This document shows positions 1-7,988 of a stretch of 37,284 nucleotides of DNA, in pieces. The stretch comes from Prochlorococcus sp. AG-409-A10 (lineage in GTDB: Bacteria > Cyanobacteriota > Cyanobacteriia > PCC-6307 > Cyanobiaceae). Each line of letters starts with the position of its first letter. Positions within the stretch are counted from its first letter, which is position 1. The stretch spans positions 1 through 37,284 of the forward strand of contig QCJG01000012.1 in NCBI GenBank assembly GCA_003216175.1, in the 5' to 3' direction. The notes beneath the pieces are model-generated. The model searched no databases. It was not told the origin of the DNA and worked only from the letters and a program-made list of their open reading frames with translations. The translations under genes and the position numbers were made by a program.

Positions 1-1048
1 CATCTTCAGATTTAATCTCTTCATGAGAATGTTCTGACTTAATCTCTTGAACAGGATTTTTATCAGCAACAGGATTCAATTCAAGAAATAAATCTTGTGA
101 AAAAACAATTTCTGGACTATCCATTTTAACTACAACAGGATTTTCTAATTCAAAAAATTGATTTATTTCATTCTCAGGAGTTTGTGCATAAATTTTCTTA
201 TTTAGATATAAAGAATTAGATTGATCAATTAACAATTTACCTTTAGGCACATAGATCTCATTCTCAAAACTTAGCTTGTTTTGTCTAAAAATAAGCTCTT
301 TTGCTTGAAGAAAAGAATTTCCATTAATTAATGTATTATTCGCATTAAATATTATTGACCCATTATTTAATGATTTCACACGACTTTCATTAATATTAAT
401 TTCGCCGGTTGGAGTATCTAATAAAAGATTCTGATCTATTGATATTTTAATTCCATTTAAAGAGATTTCTGGACTCTTTGCGCCTGTTTTTTTATTAATC
501 GAAAAAATATCAAATTGGTCTTCATATCCATACAACAAAGGATCTGAGTCTAAAAGATTAATTTGTTTCCTAGGATTATAAATATTATAATTTGATTTAA
601 CAAAAGACAATTGTTCTTGCGTACTTAAATGAAGGTTTGATGTGTTAACAAAGCCAACGTCTTTACTTAAATTAATTCCACCTGGTGACAATATAAATAA
701 ATTTGCTGGTTTAGACAATTTGACTTTCTTGTCTATATAAGTTCCTGACCTTGATGTAACTCCCAAAATCAAATTCCGTTTACCATCTGTTTGAATATTT
801 ACACCTTTAATTTCACCTCGAGTATCAAAATTTCTAAAAGAGTGAAACTTGTTTTTACCAATATCACCTCCCCCTGAAATTTGACAAAAACCGCTATTAC
901 AACTTTGACTTAAAGAACCGTTAACTCTGGTCCGAGTGGCATTATCAATAGATGGACTGATTTCAGCTTTCGCATTTGATCCGGCACCAGAACAAAGCAA
1001 AAATACCAATGGCAGACATAATTTAGATTTCTTTGAGTGATTTATCAT
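1..1048 (-). CDS. TpsA-like exoprotein with filamentous haemagglutinin N-terminal (TPS) domain, partial at 3' end
   Basis: The frame is open from an ATG at 1046-1048 leftward to the window edge, about 349 codons with no stop, so the C-terminal part lies outside. The first ~28 residues form a Sec signal peptide (SKKSK basic start, LPLVFLLCSG core, cleavage probably after SNAKA). Residues ~30-150 match the haemagglutination-activity/TPS secretion domain: an ATRTRVNGSL start, repeated short beta strands, and LFILSPGGINL, the family's N-P-x-G-I type motif. Later residues become Glu/Lys/Asn-rich. Known for the family: the TPS domain directs secretion through a cognate TpsB pore to the cell surface or medium. 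The divergent neighbour at 1165 is such a TpsB. What the passenger does cannot be told from the part seen. Confidence 0.85.
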   Translation of the reverse strand, partial: MINHSKKSKLCLPLVFLLCSGAGSNAKAEISPSIDNATRTRVNGSLSQSCNSGFCQISGGGDIGKNKFHSFRNFDTRGEIKGVNIQTDGKRNLILGVTSRSGTYIDKKVKLSKPANLFILSPGGINLSKDVGFVNTSNLHLSTQEQLSFVKSNYNIYNPRKQINLLDSDPLLYGYEDQFDIFSINKKTGAKSPEISLNGIKISIDQNLLLDTPTGEININESRVKSLNNGSIIFNANNTLINGNSFLQAKELIFRQNKLSFENEIYVPKGKLLIDQSNSLYLNKKIYAQTPENEINQFFELENPVVVKMDSPEIVFSQDLFLELNPVADKNPVQEIKSEHSHEEIKSED

Positions 1049-1164
1049 TCTATCTAAAATAAGATCAGACTGAATGCCATTTTTGAATTTAATCTAATCA
1101 TAAAAATCCATTATGGTTGAAAAAAAATTTTTTCAAGTAAAATATATTTACTTTAAATTTTATT

Positions 1165-2877
1165 TTGTTTTTACTTGCCCAGATATTAAATATATCCTTA
1201 CGTCCTGGCCCAGTGAGGGTTCCATTACCTAAACCAATAGAAACGCCTCTATTAGAAAACAAAGAAATTCCTCAGCAGATTTTGAATGATGATAAGTTCA
1301 ATCCAGATAAACAAGATTTGAACAAAGAAATAATTCCTAAATCATTACCATCAAATCAATTAAAAGAATTTGAGCTTGAGGGTCCACTTTGGAGAATAAA
1401 AATAAAAGGTGATAGTCCATACACATCTTTAGAATTAAAAACTATTTTAAGCAATTGTAGAAGTCAATCTAGGACTGAATCTTTAACAGCTTGTGCTGCC
1501 ACACTCACCGCAAAGCTTGTAAAAGATGGTTATATAAATAGTCGTGTTTTTATTTTAGAAGAACCTTTCCCTGGTTCCCTTGAGGTAATTGAAGGTCGCA
1601 TATCAGAGTTAAAAATCTCAAGTGAAAATAAAAAATTAGGAAATTATATCTACCGCAAACTTGATTATTTAATTGGGACAGTTCTCCATTTGCCTACTCT
1701 TGAGAAATCTTTATTTGAAGTAAAAGCAATACCTGGAATTGGATTAATTTCAGGGAACCTTGGTAGGTTAGGCAGTGATCCAACGCAAGCCGTTCTTGAA
1801 TTAACCATTGATCCCATTCCTAGTGATTGGCATGGGGAAGTTGCAATAAATAATCAAGGTAATGCTGGTACAGGCGAATGGCGAACTTCAGGCACTTTTT
1901 CAAAACAAAGCTTTTTCTTACCTGATGATAATTTGCTTGCTTATATAGAAATTGATAATGATAACGATAAAGAAATAGGAGCAATAATCACATCATCAAG
2001 CTATAGCTTTCCTTTGAATAATAATTGGACTGCAAGTGGATCATTAGGGTATAGCACTAGGCAAATGGTTGAGTCAAAAGGTGAAGCTCATGAGATAAGC
2101 TTCACTGCTTTACAAGGGTCTCTTCAGATAGAAAGGAAATTAGTAAACTCACCTTCAAAGCAATCTTCAATTTTTGCAGCCTTAAGCACTAGTAAAAACA
2201 ATGGATTTTTAAATAATCAACCTGCCCCTTTAGTTCTTGGGGGTGGAGCAAAAGGAATATTAAATACCGGTTTTTTTAGAACAGGTATAAATGTTGCTGG
2301 AACTAAAGAACGTATTTCTTGGAATGGAAATTTATATGGAATTCATGGTATCTCTGCTTTTAGCTCGAAGTCACAACTAAAAAACCTCTCAGATTTCGGA
2401 ATTAATCCTGGCGAAGCAAAAGCAATTGGAGGAACAGGTAACGTCTCATGGATTTTCAACTCCAAAACAAAAATAAACATATCTGGTGGAATTCAAGAAG
2501 CCTTTAATCCATTAATAAGCAGTATGGGTTTTAGCTTAGGTAACGATACCGGTTTAAAGGGATTACCAGGAAGTTTAAGTAGTGGTGACAGTGGATGGAT
2601 AATTAATGGAGAAGTGCCATTTAATATCTGGTCTAATAACAATGAATCTATTGAAGCAATTCCATTTGTTGGAAAAGGCAAGGTATGGACTGAAATAAAT
2701 AACTCTAAATCTGAAGATCAAGTAGGGTCAACTGGTTTAACTTTCAAATACAGCAAACCTTCCTTATCTATCGAGTTAGGTTTAGTGGCATCATTTCATA
2801 CAAAAGATAATGCAGGTGCTTGGAATAAATGGATGCTTTCTGATGGTTTATTTACTAAATTAACATATAGATTTTAA
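1165..2877 (+). CDS. TpsB/FhaC/ShlB-family outer-membrane two-partner secretion transporter
   Basis: 570 codons, close to the usual TpsB length. Residues ~70-150 are a POTRA_2/ShlB-type domain (GYINSRVFILEEPFPG, then LEVIEGRISEL). The remainder is a 16-strand type barrel with family landmarks: GRLGSDPTQAVLELTI, NNQGNAGTGEWRTSG, and a late SLSSGDSGWIINGEVPF resembling the conserved RGY/GD loop. It ends in Phe (KLTYRF), the usual Omp85/TpsB C-terminal signal. It should secrete the divergent TpsA-like protein. Oddity: the only starts in this frame are TTG at 1165 or ATT codons shortly upstream, which give a poor signal peptide. An ATG at 1113 in another frame encodes a good one (basic start, then aromatic/hydrophobic core). 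A one-base shift in the T-rich stretch 1157-1172 would join them, so the true start is uncertain. Confidence 0.88.
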   Translation: MFLLAQILNISLRPGPVRVPLPKPIETPLLENKEIPQQILNDDKFNPDKQDLNKEIIPKSLPSNQLKEFELEGPLWRIKIKGDSPYTSLELKTILSNCRSQSRTESLTACAATLTAKLVKDGYINSRVFILEEPFPGSLEVIEGRISELKISSENKKLGNYIYRKLDYLIGTVLHLPTLEKSLFEVKAIPGIGLISGNLGRLGSDPTQAVLELTIDPIPSDWHGEVAINNQGNAGTGEWRTSGTFSKQSFFLPDDNLLAYIEIDNDNDKEIGAIITSSSYSFPLNNNWTASGSLGYSTRQMVESKGEAHEISFTALQGSLQIERKLVNSPSKQSSIFAALSTSKNNGFLNNQPAPLVLGGGAKGILNTGFFRTGINVAGTKERISWNGNLYGIHGISAFSSKSQLKNLSDFGINPGEAKAIGGTGNVSWIFNSKTKINISGGIQEAFNPLISSMGFSLGNDTGLKGLPGSLSSGDSGWIINGEVPFNIWSNNNESIEAIPFVGKGKVWTEINNSKSEDQVGSTGLTFKYSKPSLSIELGLVASFHTKDNAGAWNKWMLSDGLFTKLTYRF

Positions 2878-3045
2878 TAGATTTTACTGAAAATTTTTTA
2901 GAATTTATATATTTAGGTAACAAATCCTTTAATATGTAAAGATTATGGAAAGGAAGGTTAAATTGTAAATTATTTAAAGAAGGATATAATATATTTAAGA
3001 AAAATAAATTTATTCATCTAAAATATAAATATAACATTTATAAGT

Positions 3046-4932
3046 ATGCTTTCACCTTACTTAAGTAAAATCAAATTAAACGAATTAGCAAAGAAAGTAA
3101 TTCCATACCTTGGTGCTGCTTTACTTTTAAGTGCAATAGACAAGACCAATCTTCCACAAGCAATAGATTTGATAATATATGATTATGTAATTAGTAAAAA
3201 GCCATTAAAAAATGGAATTAATGATCCTATAGTTATAGTTTCAATAGAAGAAACTGATATTAAAAAATATGGATGGCCTATTGATGATAAACTGTTTTGT
3301 GAAGGTATTGATATTCTTGATAAATATGGGGCAAAGGCTATTGGTTTTGATATATACAGGGACATAGGAGTAGGAAAGAATAAAAAATGTCTTAACGATA
3401 GATTTTCAAAGAATACAAAGCTAGTATCAATCTTTAATGTCGCCAATAATATCAACGCAATTCCTGGGACACCTCCTAAAAGGAAATCATTTAATGATCT
3501 AAGTCTTGATTCAGATGGTGTACTTAGAAGAGATCTCGTTCATGTTGCTGGACAGGATGATTCGACAGTATCTTTTCCTTTGCGAATGTATGAGATAGCT
3601 TTTAATGATATATTATTAAGAGAATCTCTAGAGAATAATCAATCAAAAGATTCGTGGATAGGAAAGAATTCAGGGATATATCGTAGAGAAATTGATGCGG
3701 GATTAGGAATGCAAAGAATGCTAAGTTTTAGGCAGCCTGGAACATTCACTAAATATTCTCTACAAGATCTTCTTATAGGTAAAATATCGCAATCATCAAT
3801 AGAAGGGAAAATAGTATTAATTGGAAGTAGTGCTCCCTCCTTAAAAGACCTTTTTGAGGTTCCTTTTTCAAGATTTGAATCAGGAAATGTAATGATGAGG
3901 ATACCTGGTGTAGAAATTCATGCAAATAGATTAGCTACTTTTATTGAACAAAGAAATGATGTTTATAAACCTGGGTTAATTTTTAACTGGACAGGAAAGA
4001 TTCTATTGATAATGATTACAATTATTACAAGCATTATACTTGGAGAATCATATAAAAAACTACATAGAAGTGTAATCTTCAACTCATTTTTTTTAATAAC
4101 AATAGGTATTTTATTAATCTATCTATTATTTAACAATATTTTATTGGGAGTAAGTATTCCATTACTTGGAATACTTACCTTTTCATCTATATCATTACTA
4201 AGAAGAGGTTTAGTTGGACAAAAACATAATCAACAAATTCGTCGATTATTAGGACAAGCAACTTCTCCTGCTATCGCAGAACAACTTTGGCAGCAAAGAG
4301 ATCAATTGCTAAAGAATGGAAGATTTGAAGGTAGAAAGATTTGGGTGACTGTTCTTTTTACAGACATGGTTAATTTCACAAAAGTGTCTGAGAATCTAGA
4401 CCCATCAGAGTTAATGGATTGGCTAAATAGAGGCATGTCTGTTTGCGTTCCAGCAATCACTAAAAGGGGAGGAATGGTAAACAAATTTACAGGTGATGGT
4501 ATGCTCGCGGCATTTGGTGTTCCAATAAGTAGTAATGTCAATGTTGATGCATTGGCAGCAATAAGTGCAGCCAATGAAATCAATGAGAGACTAATCGGTC
4601 TAAACAAATCACTAAGAGATGAAGGCCTTCCTGAGATGAAAATAAGAATGGGAATTCACTCAGGAGAAATTCTCGCTGGCTCTATGGGAAGTGCGGAAAG
4701 AGTTGAATATGCGCTTATTGGGGATACTGTAAATTGTGCTTCAAGACTTGAAAGTCTAGATAAAAACAAACATAAAGGCTTTTTGAGGGTGTTATTATCA
4801 TCAATCACAAAAGAATTAATTAGTGGCAACTCAATAAATGAAGAAAGATTTCTCAAATGGGGACCTATAAAGGTAAAAGGAAGATTAGAAGAAATCAATG
4901 TATTTGAATTGCTTTTCAACAAAAGTAAATAA
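3046..4932 (+). CDS. CHASE2-domain class III adenylate/guanylate cyclase
   Basis: 628 residues. A hydrophobic N-terminal segment (~18-30) is followed by an extracytoplasmic CHASE2 sensor domain (~45-300), a cluster of three membrane segments (~311-332, 342-364, 366-386), and a C-terminal class III cyclase catalytic domain (~430-625). Visible catalytic features are the metal-binding aspartates D440 (LFTDMVNFT) and D484 (FTGDGMLAAF), base-recognition K480, and the transition-state pair N563/R567 in IGDTVNCASRLES. The catalytic set looks complete. Lys480 favours ATP as substrate, but the second base-specificity position is not a clear match, so cGMP is not excluded. The stop lies 8 bp from the stop of a convergent channel gene whose product has a cyclic-nucleotide-binding domain, which suggests enzyme and target. 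The ATG start has no clear Shine-Dalgarno sequence, as is common here. Confidence 0.92.
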   Translation: MLSPYLSKIKLNELAKKVIPYLGAALLLSAIDKTNLPQAIDLIIYDYVISKKPLKNGINDPIVIVSIEETDIKKYGWPIDDKLFCEGIDILDKYGAKAIGFDIYRDIGVGKNKKCLNDRFSKNTKLVSIFNVANNINAIPGTPPKRKSFNDLSLDSDGVLRRDLVHVAGQDDSTVSFPLRMYEIAFNDILLRESLENNQSKDSWIGKNSGIYRREIDAGLGMQRMLSFRQPGTFTKYSLQDLLIGKISQSSIEGKIVLIGSSAPSLKDLFEVPFSRFESGNVMMRIPGVEIHANRLATFIEQRNDVYKPGLIFNWTGKILLIMITIITSIILGESYKKLHRSVIFNSFFLITIGILLIYLLFNNILLGVSIPLLGILTFSSISLLRRGLVGQKHNQQIRRLLGQATSPAIAEQLWQQRDQLLKNGRFEGRKIWVTVLFTDMVNFTKVSENLDPSELMDWLNRGMSVCVPAITKRGGMVNKFTGDGMLAAFGVPISSNVNVDALAAISAANEINERLIGLNKSLRDEGLPEMKIRMGIHSGEILAGSMGSAERVEYALIGDTVNCASRLESLDKNKHKGFLRVLLSSITKELISGNSINEERFLKWGPIKVKGRLEEINVFELLFNKSK

Positions 4933-4940
4933 CGGAATAT

Positions 4941-6482
4941 TTATAAATTAAAGAATCTTTCAAATGATGCTGACATTTTTTGCAATAGAGATACTTGGAA
5001 ATCTTCTTGTTCGATAGGAGTAAAGTTTCTTGATTCAGCCTCGCGATTTGCAATAATCCTGGAAAATTCATTCATTGCTAATTTATTATTTAAAAATATA
5101 TTTTCAATCTGACGTTGACTTATCTCTTGAAGCTCAATGTGCGTTACAGCCTTTATTGAAGCAGTACGCGGGGTATTTGTTAGCGCTGAAATTTCGCCAA
5201 AGATGTCTCCTTTATTTAACTTTGTTATAACTTTATTTGAATGAATATCATCACCTAAAACGACTGAACAAGTTCCTTCAATGATTACATACATAGAAGT
5301 ACCAATTTCTCCTTTTGAGACTATAAACTCACCTGGCGCATATCTTAGAAAACAATCATCAGATGCGATTCTACATAATTCATCGTCACTTAAAGAAGCA
5401 AACAAATCTATTTCTCGTAAGTTATCACAACTGATTTTTTGAAGTTTATCCATCATCAAAGCCTCTTGCTTTTTATTAGATTGACTAGTTCTTAAATCAA
5501 CAATGGGGAAAGGAATAGAATAACCTGCTCTCACAACGGCATACCAAATCCTACAACTAATATCAGATTTAACATAAAATCTGATAGCAAAATCAGAGAT
5601 AAAAAATCTTAAAATGTAGTTAATAGATGAATCACCATAATTGTCTAAAAAAACACAAGCTCGAGAAGGATCAGGAATATCCTTATGATTGGATAAAGTA
5701 GACCTTAATATTTCCAAGGCTTGTCCGGGTGGTAATTCATAGGGAAGACCAATATTAATTTCTAATTTAAAATCATTAGGTGTGGGCATTGAATAGTTGA
5801 CGATACTTACAGAATCAATTTTTGAATTTGGGATAACTATATATCGATCAAACTTTGGATCATAAAGATAGGTACTATTCCAAGAAATGTTGTCAACCTT
5901 GCCTAAATGACCATCTAATTCAACCCAATCACCTATTGAAAATTGTCGTTCAACTTGAACAGCAAGAGCAGAGGATATATTTTGTATTTGTTTAGATGCA
6001 CCTGGACCAACAATAAAGGCTAAAACTGATGCTACAGCTGCTGTTCCAATTGTAGTAAGCAAACCTCTATTATTCATTTCTACAGTTATTACTGCAAAAG
6101 AGGATGCTACAAATAAAAGATCTTTTAATATCCTTGGCGGAGATGATTTACGAATACCAAGAATTAAAATAGCACTCCAGATAGACTCAAGAATAATATC
6201 AACGATACCTAAACGGAAAGCTAGTGAATAAATTATTTGCATCCATTTTAAAAGCTCGCCCTGAACACCTAAAAAGAAAAGAGAGCGACTTAAAATCGCA
6301 GCTAATATAGAGATTCTAAAGAAAATAAGATTGGGTAATAGTTTACTAAACTTATATCTGCCTAGTCCCTTTTCCTTCCCTAATATCAATGTAAGCAAAA
6401 ATAATGCACCTAAAGGTATTAGAGAAAAAGCTTGATAATTTGTTTGATTTTGAAATGTAAGGAACATTTTAAAATTAATCAT
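4941..6482 (-). CDS. MscS-family channel with C-terminal cyclic-nucleotide-binding domain (bCNG type)
   Basis: 513 residues. There are four or so N-terminal membrane segments (~18-36, 53-72, 90-110, 120-135), then the MscS pore-lining helix and beta domain. These show as GTAAVASVLAFIVGPGASKQIQN (~146-168, alternating small residues and Gly), SIGDWVELDGHLGKVDNISW (~182-201) and VIPNSKI. Residues ~355-475 are a CAP/cNMP-binding domain with KLNKGDIFGEISALT and NTPRTASIKA. E430 and R439 are the ribose- and phosphate-binding residues of the phosphate-binding cassette, so ligand binding looks intact. Family knowledge: bCNG proteins are MscS relatives gated or modulated by cAMP/cGMP in the inner membrane. 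The convergent neighbour is a nucleotide cyclase. A second in-frame Met at residue 6 could be the actual start. Confidence 0.92.
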   Translation of the reverse strand: MINFKMFLTFQNQTNYQAFSLIPLGALFLLTLILGKEKGLGRYKFSKLLPNLIFFRISILAAILSRSLFFLGVQGELLKWMQIIYSLAFRLGIVDIILESIWSAILILGIRKSSPPRILKDLLFVASSFAVITVEMNNRGLLTTIGTAAVASVLAFIVGPGASKQIQNISSALAVQVERQFSIGDWVELDGHLGKVDNISWNSTYLYDPKFDRYIVIPNSKIDSVSIVNYSMPTPNDFKLEINIGLPYELPPGQALEILRSTLSNHKDIPDPSRACVFLDNYGDSSINYILRFFISDFAIRFYVKSDISCRIWYAVVRAGYSIPFPIVDLRTSQSNKKQEALMMDKLQKISCDNLREIDLFASLSDDELCRIASDDCFLRYAPGEFIVSKGEIGTSMYVIIEGTCSVVLGDDIHSNKVITKLNKGDIFGEISALTNTPRTASIKAVTHIELQEISQRQIENIFLNNKLAMNEFSRIIANREAESRNFTPIEQEDFQVSLLQKMSASFERFFNL

Positions 6483-6638
6483 GCGCTATAAGTTTAGTAT
6501 AGAAGAAAAAGCATAATGTAGTATAATATTTTGAATATTTAAATTGTAAAAGTATAAAAACTTTAATAGATCTTTTATCTGGTTAATAATTGAAATAATG
6601 ATATATGAATTATATATTTAACTATTAAATTCTAAAAA

Positions 6639-6989
6639 CTAAGTAATCAACCTAAAAAGAAAAAGAATAAAAAGCTTACAGATTAAATGTAGACTTTGAT
6701 CAACCATAAGGGAATATCCAATTCTACATTTTCCAAAATCAATGATTGAATGAATAATGCATTCAATCAATCCAAGCACCGGAATAGCTGTAATAACTGC
6801 GACTATAAATCCATGTATTGCTCCGTGAGAAATTAGCCACCAACGCCAGTCTAAAATGGCATCCCTACCAGGACATTTTTCGATCGCCATTCGATCACTT
6901 TGAAGAGCAAAATCACCTAGAAAATGACCAAAAGCTAAAAGTATAATTAGATCCAAATTGGTATAAATGATTGTGGAATTAGCAAACAT
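6639..6989 (-). CDS. DUF3307 family integral membrane protein
   Basis: 116 residues with three or four hydrophobic segments. It carries the family pattern FGHFLGDFALQSDRMAIEK near residues 20-38, a HGAIHG motif near 55, ECIIHSIIDFGKCRIG near 76-91, and DQSLHLICK near 97. These His/Asp/Lys-rich membrane motifs match DUF3307, which has no established function. It reads in the same direction as the MscS/cNMP channel downstream (156 bp gap), so the two may be co-transcribed. The length is typical of the family, and the protein looks complete. Confidence 0.8.
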   Translation of the reverse strand: MFANSTIIYTNLDLIILLAFGHFLGDFALQSDRMAIEKCPGRDAILDWRWWLISHGAIHGFIVAVITAIPVLGLIECIIHSIIDFGKCRIGYSLMVDQSLHLICKLFILFLFRLIT

Positions 6990-7293
6990 ATTTTTATTAA
7001 ATTTTGATTAGAATATATAATCAATATATTTTATATTCTAATATAAACACAAAATATGGCAACACAACAATTCTAGGTGAAGTATTTATTTAAAATTTTA
7101 TAAAATATTATTATTGATCAATCTATATTTTTTATGTATAAAAATAAAATTAAATATACATTATTATTGATAATAGTAAGCCTTTAGAATATAAGATTTT
7201 AAAATTAAATAAAAATTTCGATCTTGTTTAATATAGAAATATTTTTCTAAGTAAGTATTTTGGATTTCTGATGTAAATGTAGATCCGAAAAAG

Positions 7294-7440
7294 ATGTTTT
7301 ATAAATTTCACCAAGTTCTAAATAGTCTTGGCATGGAATTCAATCAAAGCCAAATTGACAAATTATTTATAAATGAGATAGCCAAGAAGATGTTTTTAAA
7401 TGTACATAAACTTAATCTCAAATCGTTCAATAAAAATTAA
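7294..7440 (+). CDS. Short ORF, possibly an EF-hand-like remnant
   Basis: 48 codons from ATG. The frame stays open upstream back to a stop, adding SDVNVDPKK just before the Met. Read together, DVNVDPKK, FHQVLNSLGMEFNQSQIDKLF and the following helix resemble a loop-helix arrangement of an EF-hand/calmodulin fragment. That is interesting because the next gene downstream also has an EF-hand-like region. The resemblance is weak, and the ORF may be non-coding or a relic. Confidence 0.25.
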   Translation: MFYKFHQVLNSLGMEFNQSQIDKLFINEIAKKMFLNVHKLNLKSFNKN

Positions 7441-7521
7441 AACATAAAGAGCCTAATTGAAATAAACCTATTATTCAAGATAAAACAATTTATATATTTA
7501 GGACATGTGGCACATAATAAG

Positions 7522-7727
7522 ATGAAAAATAAAATGATTAAATATGTTGATCAAAATCATGACTTTTTATCCCTTCTACCAATAGCCACTAGCTTAAGGA
7601 CTCGTAGATATATAGAGGGGAAACGTAATATAAAGTTGAAAAGATTATAAGAAATTCTCCACTTGGAGGTAATGCAGCTATTAGAAGAATAAAATCAGAG
7701 AAAAGAGACGTGGATAATCTATTTTAA
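7522..7727 (+). pseudogene. Possible frameshifted small gene of unknown function
   Basis: An ATG at 7522 opens a 42-residue frame ending at 7650 (basic; includes LLPIATSLRTRRYIEGKR). A second overlapping frame, 7644-7727, continues with coding-like residues (NSPLGGNAAIRRIKSEKRD). A single shift near 7644-7650 would fuse them into a ~65-residue basic protein. I do not recognise the family. The 5' end of the first frame contains a short repeat also found at 17136. It may equally be two real small peptides. Confidence 0.3.
7526..7562 (+). repeat. Dispersed imperfect repeat, copy 1
   Basis: A ~37-base segment nearly matches 17136-17172: identical 11-base and 14-base blocks are joined by a one-base gap, followed by one substitution and another one-base gap. 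The flanks do not match. In such AT-rich DNA, chance is possible. Confidence 0.4.
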
Positions 7728-7769
7728 CCCGCTAAGCCTCATCCTCTTTGATTTGAATTGAAGAATTAA

Positions 7770-7922
7770 TTACCATGTAATGTAGATCAAATTCCATTTA
7801 CACCTAGACCATTATACGGTGGTCCTATTGATGATGATAATAGAATTATTTTTTGTTTATGGGTCTATGAGTCTTCTAAAAGATTCATAGCAAAAATTGA
7901 AAGAAAGTTTAATAGCAAGTAG
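7770..7922 (+). pseudogene. ORF fragment without a start codon
   Basis: Fifty sense codons, open from just after a TAA at 7767 to a TAG at 7920-7922. The frame contains QIPFTPRPLYGGPIDDDNR and FCLWVYESSKRFIAKIERK. The composition looks protein-like, but there is no ATG, GTG or TTG at its beginning. It could be the 3' remnant of a decayed gene or the end of the frames seen at 7522-7727. The family is not recognised. Confidence 0.3.
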
Positions 7923-7988
7923 TCATATTGAAGTATAAAAGCAATAAACTTTATTCCATTTTGATTTTTACTATTTCTATATGAATAA

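Larger units (their letters stand above)
6990..7988. other. Gene-poor interval with small or broken ORFs
   Basis: About 1 kb between the DUF3307 gene and the Erv1-like gene holds no intact gene of normal size. Positions 6990-7260 are extremely AT-rich with no structure I can assign. From about 7260 onward, codon-like stretches appear on the plus strand in changing frames (7294-7440, 7522-7650, 7644-7727, 7770-7922), separated by stops. Either this is a decayed locus or it encodes several short peptides. No tRNA, IS end or CRISPR repeat was seen. Confidence 0.6.

Noticed and set aside
2493-2681. Minus-strand ORF inside the TpsB gene
   Set aside because: Lies wholly within a well-supported gene in another frame; no family resemblance.
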